Source: an uncultured Clostridia bacterium (GTDB lineage Bacteria > Bacillota > Clostridia > Peptostreptococcales > Anaerovoracaceae). Taken from it: a DNA stretch of 29,208 nucleotides. Below, piece by piece: positions 1 to 7,657 of the stretch. The DNA lies in contig CALHKP010000029.1 in assembly GCA_938034165.1 (NCBI GenBank), forward strand, positions 1 through 29,208, read 5' to 3'. The notes below the pieces were generated by a model that was not told the origin of the DNA, made no database searches, and saw only the letters and a list, made by a program, of their open reading frames with translations. Position numbers and translations under genes: made by a program. Position 1 is the first letter of the stretch; each line of letters begins with the position of its first letter.

Positions 1-1515
1 GTGGATATAACTGTCGGCTTTTTTGTGGGACAAAAGAACTACCGTCTCCACATGCTTCGTGTGTGGGAACATGTCTACCGGGGTGGCTTCTATGAATTTG
101 TAGCCTCGTTCTCTCAGATATTTTACATCTCGGCTAAGTGTTCCCGGGTCGCAGGATATATATACGATTCTCTCTGGTTCTGCCAGGACTACTGCGTCCA
201 GCAGGTCTGTTTCGCATCCTGCTCTTGGCGGATCGAGGAAGACTACGTCCGCTTTTTCGATTCGCAGGTCTTCGTCGGCTTCTTTTATTTCGTCTGCCTT
301 CTGCTTGGAAAGCTCCCATGAAATTTCCGGTTGTCCCATAAGTCTCGCTAACTCGACCTCGGCCTTGCCGCAAACGAATCGTGCATTTACGATGCCATTA
401 ATCACAGCGTTTCGGTTTGCGTCAAGGACCGCGCTGCGAACCGCTTCAATACCAATTACGCGGTTCGCACCGACTGTGGCAGCACAGAGTCCTATAGTTC
501 CCACGCCACAGTAGAGGTCGAGCACAGTTTCGCCGCCTCGGATGTCCGCATACTCCATTGCTTTTTTATACAGTTTCTCAGTTTGTTCCGGGTTAACCTG
601 ATAAAACGCCAAAGGCGAAATTTCAAAATTAAGATCATAAACCCCTTTGTCCTTGATAACAGGTTTGCCAGCAAGGACTACATTTTCCTCACCGAAAGTT
701 TCGGTAGTCTTGCCCTTGTTGATGTTTACAATTACACTTTCAAGATTGTAATACATACCGTTTTCATCAGGCGGCAGATTGTAAATTGCATCATCCAGCA
801 TTTCAACTAGCTTCTGGCCGTTAGGAATTCCTTTGCCGTTGATAACAAGCATAACCATGACTTCACCTGTTCCGAATGCAGTTTTTACAACCATGTGACG
901 CATGAGACCCTTTTCCCACTTCGGGTCATACGCAGTGATATTGTCCTCCTCCATGAACCTTCTCACTGCATCTGCCGCTGCCATAGCAGGTACGGATTGT
1001 AAGAAGCAATCCTGGCAATCTATAACATCATGTGATTTCGGCGCAAAAAATCCGATTTTCGGATCATCGAGATTTTCCAGGATACCGCCTTTTCTTGTAA
1101 TAATTCCGCCCGTTGATATAGGCATAGTTGCCTTGTTTCTGTATCTGTCAACTCTTTCGGCACTGACAATCTCACGCACCGTCGGATCCTCAATCTCACC
1201 GATACGCGTGAGCTTGTCCCGCACATGCTTTTCCTTCACAATAAGCTGCCCCTCATAAGACAAATTACCGTAAGTGCAGCCCCCGCACAGATTCATGTAC
1301 GGGCAGTCGTTTTCAATTCTGTAAGGAGAAGCTTCAACAATCTCCTCAAGTGCCGCAAAAGCATATCTTTTCTTCAGCTTCGTTATCCTTGCCTTTACAA
1401 CATCACCATAGACTGCGCCTTTAACAAAAACCGCAAGTCCATCACTTCTTCCCAGACCCTGACCTTCTTCTGTCTGGTCTTCTATTACCAGCTGAACTAT
1501 TTGACCCTTTTCCAT
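1..1515 (-). CDS. rlmD: 23S rRNA (uracil-5-)-methyltransferase, RlmD/RumA family (3' end cut by window edge)
   Basis: SAM-dependent RNA m5U methyltransferase of the TrmA/RlmD family, expected to modify a uridine in 23S rRNA. I translated about 505 codons; the 3' end lies outside the window. The N-terminus (about residues 1-60, beginning MEKGQIVQLV) looks like a TRAM RNA-binding domain. It is followed by Fe-S cluster cysteines (NDCPYMNLCGGC, later CQDC), the SAM motif VLDLYCGVGTIGL, FLDPPRAGC, and the catalytic cysteine in YISCDPGTLSRD. The ATG at 1515 is preceded by AAAGGG. The frame starts inside the 3' end of the helicase gene, a 74-nt overlap, so translation is probably coupled. The family is clear. 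The exact target, RlmD versus RlmCD-like, is inferred only, since Firmicute paralogues can modify two sites. Confidence 0.9.
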   Translation of the reverse strand, partial: MEKGQIVQLVIEDQTEEGQGLGRSDGLAVFVKGAVYGDVVKARITKLKKRYAFAALEEIVEASPYRIENDCPYMNLCGGCTYGNLSYEGQLIVKEKHVRDKLTRIGEIEDPTVREIVSAERVDRYRNKATMPISTGGIITRKGGILENLDDPKIGFFAPKSHDVIDCQDCFLQSVPAMAAADAVRRFMEEDNITAYDPKWEKGLMRHMVVKTAFGTGEVMVMLVINGKGIPNGQKLVEMLDDAIYNLPPDENGMYYNLESVIVNINKGKTTETFGEENVVLAGKPVIKDKGVYDLNFEISPLAFYQVNPEQTEKLYKKAMEYADIRGGETVLDLYCGVGTIGLCAATVGANRVIGIEAVRSAVLDANRNAVINGIVNARFVCGKAEVELARLMGQPEISWELSKQKADEIKEADEDLRIEKADVVFLDPPRAGCETDLLDAVVLAEPERIVYISCDPGTLSRDVKYLRERGYKFIEATPVDMFPHTKHVETVVLLSHKKADSYIH

Positions 1516-3028
1516 TTGAACCCTTTCTGCCGTTTCCGCGGCCCTTCTCATCTCTGTTTTTCTGAGCTTTGTCTCTATACTTATCGTGTTTTACCCTGGA
1601 AGGCGAAGCATTTTTCTTTGACTGCTTGCCCTTTGATTTTTTCTTCTTTGAGCCTTCGCCCTTTTCATGAAGCTGCGAATTCTTTTCCTTTGACTTCTTT
1701 GATTTTCTCGTATCGGAATTCTTTTTCTGCTTCGGTGCCTGCTCAATCTCTCCGAGCTGCGTTCTCAAAAGCGCTGCCGCAATCTGAAGAGAATCCAGTT
1801 TTTCTTCCATACAAATCTGATAAACAATCCTCATAAAAGGCTCCAGATCAAATTCCCTGCAAAATTCCAACGCGTCGTTTATCTTGCGAATAGACTTCAT
1901 ATGAAGCGCACTTTCCGCCGTCGGCATGTTTCTCTCCCTGATTTTGGTATTGCAATACTCCTCAAGAGAATCAATCTTGTAACGTTCCCTCGGTGTTATC
2001 AGCGAAATCGCACGGCCGCTCTTTCCGGCTCTTCCTGTACGACCGATTCTATGCACGTAGTATTCCATATCCTGCGGCATGTCATAATTAAAAACCACAT
2101 CCACATCATCAACGTCAATTCCTCTAGCTGCAACGTCTGTGGCAAGCAGAAGCTCTAGCTTTCCCTGTCTGAACAAATTCATTACGCGGTCTCTCTGATG
2201 CTGGGACAAGTCGCCGTGAAGAGCCTCTGCAGAATACCCCTTTGCCTTGAGAGTAAGCGTAAGCTCGTCAACCTTTCTCTTCGTATTACAGAAAATCAAA
2301 GCCCTTTTCGGCGCAATATAGTCAATCAGTCTGCAAATCGAAGTATCCTTCTCTCTACCTTTGACCAGGTAATACATCTGCTTAATCTCCGGAACCGTCA
2401 TCTCCTCCTGCTGGACTGCAATATATTCTGCATTGTCCTGATAATTTTCAGTAATTTCTCTGATTTCATCAGCCATAGTTGCAGAGAACAAAGCCGTTTG
2501 CACCTCATGATCTATATGGTCGCAAACGAATTCTATATCCTCACGGAAACCCATATTCAGCATTTCGTCAGCTTCATCCAGCACCAAAACCTTAAGCTCA
2601 TCTAGCTTCAAAGTCTTTCTTCTCATGTGGTCCATAACTCGTCCCGGCGTTCCCACTATAATGTTCACGCCTTTTCTCAGTCTTCTAAACTGTCTTTCGA
2701 TATCAGTTCCGCCATAAACAGCCAGAACCTCTACCCCCGGCACAAACTTTGCCATCTTCGAAATCTCTTCAGCCGCCTGAAGCGCCAGCTCTCTTGTAGG
2801 ACAAAGAACAAGTCCCTGAACGCTCTTGTTCTTCCCGTCGATTCTCTCAATCATGGGAATACCAAAGGCTCCTGTCTTTCCTGTTCCGGTTCTTGCTATT
2901 CCCAGAACATCACATCCCTCAAGAAACAGCGGAATTGCCTGCTCCTGAATAGGAGTCATATCCTCAAATCCCATTTCCCTGAGACCCTTTTTTATCTTCT
3001 CACTAATTGAAATATCTTCAAATTTCAT
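1442..3028 (-). CDS. DEAD-box ATP-dependent RNA helicase (CshA/DeaD type)
   Basis: ATP-dependent RNA helicase, 528 aa, likely acting in mRNA decay, ribosome assembly or cold adaptation as CshA/DeaD proteins do. Motifs in order: Q motif with GFEDMTPIQ (residues about 20-28), Walker A ARTGTGKT, PTRELALQ, TPGRV, DEAD, SAT, then the second RecA domain with ALIFCNT, ATDVAARGIDV and HRIGRTGRAGKSG. Residues after about 430 form a disordered tail rich in Lys, Arg, Ser and Gly, a typical auxiliary RNA-binding tail. The ATG at 3028 has GGAAAGAGAG upstream, and a sigma-A-like promoter lies about 50 bp before it. The last 24 codons overlap the start of the rlmD gene in another frame. The class is certain; the exact orthologue (cshA, cshB or deaD) is not, so no symbol is given. 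Confidence 0.95.
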   Translation of the reverse strand: MKFEDISISEKIKKGLREMGFEDMTPIQEQAIPLFLEGCDVLGIARTGTGKTGAFGIPMIERIDGKNKSVQGLVLCPTRELALQAAEEISKMAKFVPGVEVLAVYGGTDIERQFRRLRKGVNIIVGTPGRVMDHMRRKTLKLDELKVLVLDEADEMLNMGFREDIEFVCDHIDHEVQTALFSATMADEIREITENYQDNAEYIAVQQEEMTVPEIKQMYYLVKGREKDTSICRLIDYIAPKRALIFCNTKRKVDELTLTLKAKGYSAEALHGDLSQHQRDRVMNLFRQGKLELLLATDVAARGIDVDDVDVVFNYDMPQDMEYYVHRIGRTGRAGKSGRAISLITPRERYKIDSLEEYCNTKIRERNMPTAESALHMKSIRKINDALEFCREFDLEPFMRIVYQICMEEKLDSLQIAAALLRTQLGEIEQAPKQKKNSDTRKSKKSKEKNSQLHEKGEGSKKKKSKGKQSKKNASPSRVKHDKYRDKAQKNRDEKGRGNGRKGSNGKGSNSSAGNRRPDRRRSGSGKK

Positions 3029-3076
3029 ATATTTTTTCTCTCTTTCCGTTTTCCAAGTAAATTAATCGTAACTTTT

Positions 3077-3106
3077 ATTTTACCTTGAAACACCGCCTCA
3101 TGTAAA
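3077..3106 (-). promoter_or_regulatory. Predicted sigma-A promoter for the helicase-rlmD pair
   Basis: On the minus strand TTTACA (3101-3106, 5 of 6 to consensus) is separated by 18 bp from TAAAAT (3077-3082, 5 of 6). This gives an expected start near 3070 and a leader of roughly 40 nt. It lies just after the dlt operon terminator, which fits a new transcription unit. Confidence 0.6.
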
Positions 3107-3132
3107 GGGTTAAGGACAAATTCGTTACAAAG

Positions 3133-3158
3133 AAAAAAGCCCGCGCCAAGCGGACTTT
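3133..3158 (-). terminator. Rho-independent terminator of the dlt operon
   Basis: Read on the minus strand, AAAGTCCGC (3150-3158) pairs with GCGGGCTTT (3136-3144) through a 5-nt loop, with one G-U wobble. The stem is followed by a T-tract (3133-3138). It lies 108 nt beyond the dltX-like stop codon. Confidence 0.8.
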
Positions 3159-3201
3159 CTCAAATTTTTCCTCTATCATCATCAACTGATTCCGGTATTC
3201 T

Positions 3202-3247
3202 AGCACATGTGCTCGAACGTGAACTACTCGGCAATTGAATTACCGAG
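3202..3247 (-). other. Hairpin and palindrome in the dlt operon 3' untranslated region
   Basis: The stretch between the dltX-like stop (3266) and the terminator (3158) holds no ORF that I can support. It contains a 9-bp stem with a 3-nt loop (3227-3247: CTCGGTAAT pairing with ATTGCCGAG, one wobble) and a perfect 12-bp palindrome AGCACATGTGCT (3202-3213). Neither has a following T-tract, so they are not obvious terminators. They may stabilise the 3' end of the mRNA; no function is shown. Confidence 0.5.
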
Positions 3248-3265
3248 GATTCCCGCACTGATATC

Positions 3266-3427
3266 CTAAAACTCTGCATATGCAAATTCCGGTGATGATG
3301 CCATTCCTGCAAATATCATATACAGATATATTGCAAGCATGATTCCGAAAAATATTCCTGTATAAACCATATACTCTCTATTGATTTTCAGTTTTGACTT
3401 CTGTAAAAAATTTGTAAACCTCTTCAT
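3266..3427 (-). CDS. dltX: DltX-like teichoic acid D-alanylation microprotein (53 aa)
   Basis: A 53-residue frame with a basic N-terminus (MKRFTNFLQKSK), one hydrophobic span (about residues 20-43), and the C-terminus SPEFAYAEF followed directly by TAG. FAYAEF fits FxYxxF, the C-terminal motif of DltX. As I recall the published mechanism, its tyrosine carries D-alanine from the DltC/DltB step to DltD outside the membrane. The ATG at 3427 lies inside the last 50 nt of dltD, with GGATGG about 10 nt upstream. A shorter start at 3370 would give 34 aa. DltX is usually encoded before dltA, so its place after dltD is unusual. The motif, topology and operon agree. The name rests on these features because the sequence is too short for strong homology by eye. 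Confidence 0.82.
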   Translation of the reverse strand: MKRFTNFLQKSKLKINREYMVYTGIFFGIMLAIYLYMIFAGMASSPEFAYAEF

Positions 3428-4568
3428 TTATCTCAGTCCATCCTTTCCCTGCCGGGTGGAACGCATCTTCCAGAAAACCTTCTGTGTAATCTTCATCATA
3501 GAAGCTGGTCCACTCGTAATCATATCCTTTTGTTGCCTCAAGTATCTGCTGCGGCAGTTTGTCTCTTTCTGCTTTGTCAAAGCCTGCATAGTCGTACCAG
3601 TATCCGTTTATCGGAAGCAGAACCAGTTGGCATTCGATACCTGATTCTTTACACACCTCCAGAAAAAGCTTCAGATCATCATACTCAGGGGAGTTTTTCA
3701 GAAACTTTCGCTCTGACATGGTTCCTTCCTGGTCTGCAACTATTGATTTGAATTTTCTCTTGTAGATGCGGTCCTTCATGTAAAATGGGTTGTCCCCCGA
3801 TTCTTTTTCAAAGTCCCTTTCACTTTCAGCCAGAAGAGTATTCCAATCAGGCTCTTTGCCGTCTATCTTACTTTTGTATTTCTCATAATTCTTTTCGCCG
3901 CTCAGTTTCCACGCCGAATTCACAGTAACGCTTTCCTTTTCGTTAATAAATGCCAGCCTGCTGCTGAAATAGAATCTGTCAACAGGATTAACTCTTTTAT
4001 CAATCAGAAGCTTGTTGTAGCGTTCAACATTTTCCTTCATGTTAGGATCCTTTTCCAAAAGCTCCACAGTTCGCTGTGCAATTTTCTTTTTTAGGTCGTC
4101 CGAAAGGGCTTTGTTGTTCAGCATCGCCATGTATTCACTCTCAGAAAATCTCACTGAAAAAGCTTCCTTTTTGACACCACCCTTGTAGAACCACGCAGGC
4201 GAAAGGATCAAAGTCACTTTTTTTGTCTTCAGCTGCGGAGCTACCGACCCCAGTGTTATGGCATGGGACAAGCACTGATTGTAGGCTGCTCCCACACACA
4301 TTACATCCATGTCGGCTTTTCTAAACACCTTAGTTGGATGATAGGGAATTTTTCGTCCATGCTGAAACTCTGAAGACCCCATCATAAGATACGAGTCGTC
4401 ATGCAGATTCTTTGATATTGCGCTGTAGGACAAATCCTTGTAGGGATTTATCCATGTTCCGAAACCACGACAATCCGTGTCGAGATTTCCTGCGATGTTT
4501 ATGTGAATTCCCACTGTAGCGACTACAAACAACGCAAGTGCCGTAAAAAATGCTGCTATCTTTTTCAT
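3378..4568 (-). CDS. dltD: D-alanyl-lipoteichoic acid biosynthesis protein DltD
   Basis: Extracytoplasmic SGNH-like enzyme needed for the final D-alanine transfer to teichoic acid; 396 aa, the usual DltD length. An N-terminal signal-anchor covers about residues 3-22. The nucleophile motif GSSE is at residues 64-67, preceded by LMM. The C-terminal Asp/His pair is D368 and H371 in DAFHPAGKGW, and together these make the expected Ser-Asp-His triad. Residues 85-95 (DVMCVGAAYNQ) fit the SGNH block that follows the nucleophile. The ATG at 4568 is one base after the dltC stop and has only a weak Shine-Dalgarno, so coupled translation is likely. Its own 3' end overlaps the dltX-like gene by 50 nt. 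Confidence 0.93.
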   Translation of the reverse strand: MKKIAAFFTALALFVVATVGIHINIAGNLDTDCRGFGTWINPYKDLSYSAISKNLHDDSYLMMGSSEFQHGRKIPYHPTKVFRKADMDVMCVGAAYNQCLSHAITLGSVAPQLKTKKVTLILSPAWFYKGGVKKEAFSVRFSESEYMAMLNNKALSDDLKKKIAQRTVELLEKDPNMKENVERYNKLLIDKRVNPVDRFYFSSRLAFINEKESVTVNSAWKLSGEKNYEKYKSKIDGKEPDWNTLLAESERDFEKESGDNPFYMKDRIYKRKFKSIVADQEGTMSERKFLKNSPEYDDLKLFLEVCKESGIECQLVLLPINGYWYDYAGFDKAERDKLPQQILEATKGYDYEWTSFYDEDYTEGFLEDAFHPAGKGWTEINEEVYKFFTEVKTENQ

Positions 4569-4569
4569 A

Positions 4570-4803
4570 TTATTCCAGTCTCAACTTTACCTGTTTTATA
4601 ATCTTTGCCGGTGTATCCATTTCTTCTCTCGTAAATTCTGACGGTGACATCACGATTCCGAATGCCTCTTCTATCATTACAAGAATTTCTGTGTAATCCA
4701 GCGAATCGATAAGTTCTTCGTCAAGGAGATTGATGTCGAGATTTTCTCTTACTATATCATCTCCGCATACTTCTTCCAGTATATCAAGTACCTTTTCTTC
4801 CAT
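4570..4803 (-). CDS. dltC: D-alanyl carrier protein DltC
   Basis: Small acyl-carrier-type protein of 77 aa that holds activated D-alanine on a 4'-phosphopantetheine arm. The attachment serine is S34 in LIDSLDYTEI. The rest is an acidic four-helix carrier sequence, as expected. I chose the ATG at 4803 because it has a very strong AAGGAGG 8 nt upstream and gives the standard length. An in-frame extension back to 4923 would run into dltB coding sequence and is rejected. It lies 23 nt after dltB and 1 nt before dltD. The tyrosine and acidic residue right after the serine differ from the more common DSFGTVE form of Bacilli. Confidence 0.92.
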   Translation of the reverse strand: MEEKVLDILEEVCGDDIVRENLDINLLDEELIDSLDYTEILVMIEEAFGIVMSPSEFTREEMDTPAKIIKQVKLRLE

Positions 4804-4826
4804 TTTTATTTCCTCCTTAAATTCTT

Positions 4827-5984
4827 CTATAATCCTATAATTTCTGTAAATCTTCCTGAGAAGATAAAGAAACCGAACATTGCAAGGTTGAATGTTATGA
4901 ACCAACTGATTCCTTTGTACCACTTTTCTTTCTTGTGTTTTTTGTGGAATTTCGATTTCTTCTGATATATTTCTGTGAGTGCCAGCAAAATGCCATGGTA
5001 TAGACCGTACATTATATAGTAAATATCCAGTCCGTGCCAGATTCCCATAACACCCATGTTAATCATAAATCCAATTGAAGCTCCTGTGAGCTTGTTTTTG
5101 AACCACTTTCCTTTGATAGCCTTCATCATAAACCTTGAGAAGATGAAATCCCTGAACCAGTAAGAAAGGCTCATGTGCCATCTGTTCCAGAAGTCCTTCA
5201 TATCTGTGCTTATGAATGGCTTGTTGAAGTTTTCCGGTGTTTTGATTCCCATCATGTAACTGACTCCGATTGCCATCAGGCTGTATCCCGCAAAGTCAAA
5301 GAACAGATAAAACCCGTATGTGTACATGTACAGAAAATTATTCCACCAGTGATCCCCCTGTCCCAGCCACACAAGACCCTGATACCAGGCCGAGGCCAGA
5401 ACAAATTTGTAAAGCATGCCTATGCAGACCTTCATAAGTCCGGTTCCAACCATGTCAAGATATTCGTCTCTCGGTCTTACCTTGGATATGTCCTCGTGAA
5501 ATCGTCTGCTTCTGTCTATAGGTCCTGACGAAAGAGCCGGGAAAAAAATCAGAAAATATATAAATTCGAATCCTTCCACTTTTTCTATCAGGCCATCGTA
5601 AATTTCTATGATTACCTGTGCTGTCTTAAATGTCATATAGGAAAGTCCCATAAATGCAAACAAGCTATCACCGCAAAACGATGAAATTTTCCATACAATC
5701 AAAGGCATCAGCGATAATGCCAAAACCAACCTATAAATCCGTGCATCCCTACCTTTTGTCTTTACTGACCAAAGATAAATTTTCGTCAGTGCAAACTCAA
5801 ATATACAGTAGGCTGTTAGATTTATTATAGCCTCCGGCTTTCCTCCCATACTCATACATATAAAGAATATGCTCAAAAAAAAGCCATAATATTTTATATT
5901 TTTGCCAAGCATTCCTATAATAACTGCAGGTATCGCCGTTGCCGCCGCCCATGCAAAGAAATAAAAATCTCCGAATAAAGTCAC
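4827..5984 (-). CDS. dltB: D-alanyl transfer protein DltB (MBOAT family)
   Basis: Polytopic membrane O-acyltransferase of 385 aa that moves D-alanine from DltC across the membrane. Many hydrophobic spans are visible. MBOAT hallmarks are NFNKPFISTDMKDFWNRWHMSLS (with H270) and the invariant catalytic histidine H317 in MGIWHGLD. The start is GTG at 5984, directly abutting the dltA stop codon, with GGAGGG about 11 nt upstream. It is flanked by dltA and dltC, so teichoic acid D-alanylation is much more likely than alginate or peptidoglycan acetylation, which use related MBOATs. Confidence 0.94.
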   Translation of the reverse strand: MTLFGDFYFFAWAAATAIPAVIIGMLGKNIKYYGFFLSIFFICMSMGGKPEAIINLTAYCIFEFALTKIYLWSVKTKGRDARIYRLVLALSLMPLIVWKISSFCGDSLFAFMGLSYMTFKTAQVIIEIYDGLIEKVEGFEFIYFLIFFPALSSGPIDRSRRFHEDISKVRPRDEYLDMVGTGLMKVCIGMLYKFVLASAWYQGLVWLGQGDHWWNNFLYMYTYGFYLFFDFAGYSLMAIGVSYMMGIKTPENFNKPFISTDMKDFWNRWHMSLSYWFRDFIFSRFMMKAIKGKWFKNKLTGASIGFMINMGVMGIWHGLDIYYIMYGLYHGILLALTEIYQKKSKFHKKHKKEKWYKGISWFITFNLAMFGFFIFSGRFTEIIGL

Positions 5985-7520
5985 TTAAATCCATCCCTCC
6001 ATAGCTTTTCTGTCCATTTTACCATTTCCTGTCAATGGGAATGATGAAACAAATTCTATCTTCTTCGGAACCATGTAATCTGGCAGCTTAGCCTTGAGCC
6101 CGGCTTTTATCTCTTTTACAAAAGCCCTCTCGTCTTCTTTTTTCTCAAACACCCTGTCCGCTATGACAAATCCTACAAGGTATCTTATCTTTTCTCCGTT
6201 TTTCTTAGGAAGAACACAGGCGTTGTTTATCCCCTCAACCTCAAGTAGGTTATTTTCTATATCTCCCAGTTCTATTCTATATCCATGGAGTTTAATCTGA
6301 AAATCTATTCGACCTTCGTAATAAAGCACATCGCCTTCGTAATATCCTTTGTCCCCCGTTTTATAATATCTCTTCCCGTCCTCTTCAAAGAAGGCATCTT
6401 TTGTTTTCTCTTCATCCTCGAAATACCCCTTGCTCAAAGTATTCCCGCCGATTATCAACTCTCCGTTCTGCACGATTTTTATCTCGCTTCCCGGCTTCAC
6501 TCTCCCTATTGGAAGTGATTTTTCATCATCCAGCATTTCTTTTGTAATCTCGATGTCTGTCAGGGCAACTGTAGATTCCGTCGGCCCATATGTGTTTATA
6601 ATCTTGGCCTTCGGAAATCTTTCCATCAGCTTTGCTGCAACTTCCTTTGTCAGCTTTTCCCCACAAAAGAGAAACGCTTCCAGCTGTGGCATCAACTTCT
6701 GATCAAAGCTTTTATCAGCCAAGCACATATCTGCAAATGATGGTGTTGATACCCAGAAATTAATATCCCCTTCGTGTAATTTCTCAAGCAGCACTGCCAT
6801 ATCCTTTTGCATTTCTTTTGTTAGGCAGTAAAGCCTGCCACCTCCGGTCAGTGTTGTATAAACGTCCATAACCGAAAGGTCAAATGAAAAAGGAGCCTGA
6901 TTCAAATATGTTTTCCCCTGCTTCGGCGCCGACTCTGCCAGACTGCCATGTGTACCCAATTCCTTTGACCAGTCGGTGAATGCTACCAAAGCACCGCTAG
7001 TTATCTCAACACCCTTTGGTTTTCCTGTACTTCCCGATGTGAAAATAATATAGAAAGTTTCATCTTCCTTCAGCCAGTATTCTCTGAGGTCATCTTTTTT
7101 GTAATCTCTTGCGGTCTTTTCCAGCTCATTTCTTCCGATTACCCTGAGTTTAACACCATGTTCTTTTTCGAAGGCTTCACTTATCTCTTCCCTATAAGGC
7201 AAATCCTCTGCAGCAAGCAGAATCGGATTTCCCACCTGAAGGATTATATCCTTCAGTCTGCCTTCTGACATAGATGTGTCTACCGGGCAGTATGCTCTCC
7301 CTGATTTTGCACATGCCAGAAACAATGCAAGCATAAGAGGACTTTTATGTCCATATACAATTACCGGGCGATTGTCACTGCTTATTTCTCTAATCCAGTT
7401 TCCAAGTCTTTCGGATTGTTCCCAAAGCTCTCCGTAAGTAAGACTTTCATCCCCTGAGACAATTGCCGTTTCCCTATATGTTTTTTCCAGTCCTTCGAAT
7501 ATTTTTTCCAATACTGACAT
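5985..7520 (-). CDS. dltA: D-alanine--D-alanyl carrier protein ligase DltA
   Basis: Adenylating enzyme, 511 aa, that activates D-alanine with ATP and loads it on DltC in the cytoplasm. ANL-superfamily motifs are present: the P-loop-like FTSGSTGKPKG (residues 160-170), the adenine-binding NTYGPTES, YKTGDKGYYEGD, and the C-terminal lysine loop GNGKMDRK (K501). The ATG at 7520 has AAAGAGGTG upstream. An upstream in-frame start at 7568 would lie before this ribosome binding site and add residues not typical of the family. It is the first gene of dltA-B-C-D-X. A candidate extended -10 promoter lies about 40 bp upstream, next to the whiA terminator. Confidence 0.94.
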   Translation of the reverse strand: MSVLEKIFEGLEKTYRETAIVSGDESLTYGELWEQSERLGNWIREISSDNRPVIVYGHKSPLMLALFLACAKSGRAYCPVDTSMSEGRLKDIILQVGNPILLAAEDLPYREEISEAFEKEHGVKLRVIGRNELEKTARDYKKDDLREYWLKEDETFYIIFTSGSTGKPKGVEITSGALVAFTDWSKELGTHGSLAESAPKQGKTYLNQAPFSFDLSVMDVYTTLTGGGRLYCLTKEMQKDMAVLLEKLHEGDINFWVSTPSFADMCLADKSFDQKLMPQLEAFLFCGEKLTKEVAAKLMERFPKAKIINTYGPTESTVALTDIEITKEMLDDEKSLPIGRVKPGSEIKIVQNGELIIGGNTLSKGYFEDEEKTKDAFFEEDGKRYYKTGDKGYYEGDVLYYEGRIDFQIKLHGYRIELGDIENNLLEVEGINNACVLPKKNGEKIRYLVGFVIADRVFEKKEDERAFVKEIKAGLKAKLPDYMVPKKIEFVSSFPLTGNGKMDRKAMEGWI

Positions 7521-7556
7521 AGTACACACCTCTTTCCAATTCCCTTTTGCTTTGTA

Positions 7557-7565
7557 ATAATAGCA
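7557..7565 (-). promoter_or_regulatory. Possible extended -10 promoter for the dlt operon
   Basis: On the minus strand TGCTATTAT reads as an extended -10 (TGnTATTAT), with TATTAT at 7557-7562. No convincing -35 is present because the region 17 bp upstream is the stem of the whiA terminator. Initiation near 7550 would leave a 30-nt leader with a good ribosome binding site. Confidence 0.35.
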
Positions 7566-7566
7566 C

Positions 7567-7589
7567 AAAAAAACTGCCTTGTGGGCAGT
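7567..7589 (-). terminator. Rho-independent terminator after whiA
   Basis: On the minus strand ACTGCC (7584-7589) and GGCAGT (7573-7578) enclose a 5-nt loop, and a run of seven T residues follows (7567-7573). It lies about 70 nt after the whiA stop and immediately before the candidate dlt promoter. Confidence 0.8.
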
Positions 7590-7657
7590 CTTAACGTTTC
7601 TTAAATCTTTAGTAATAATTTCTTAAGAAATTTCATATTTTCTACATACTTGGTAGG

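Noticed and set aside
1225..1836. Plus-strand open frame of 203 codons
   Set aside because: It lies antisense to the helicase and rlmD genes, has no recognisable domain or ribosome binding site, and is a frame shadow of the lysine-rich tail.
3266..3370. Shorter 34-residue start for the dltX-like gene
   Set aside because: Possible, but it would start almost inside the membrane span and lose the basic N-terminus. The ATG at 3427 gives a typical DltX length and layout.
4804..4923. N-terminal extension of dltC
   Set aside because: The extension overlaps dltB coding sequence and crosses the strong ribosome binding site for the standard 77-residue protein.
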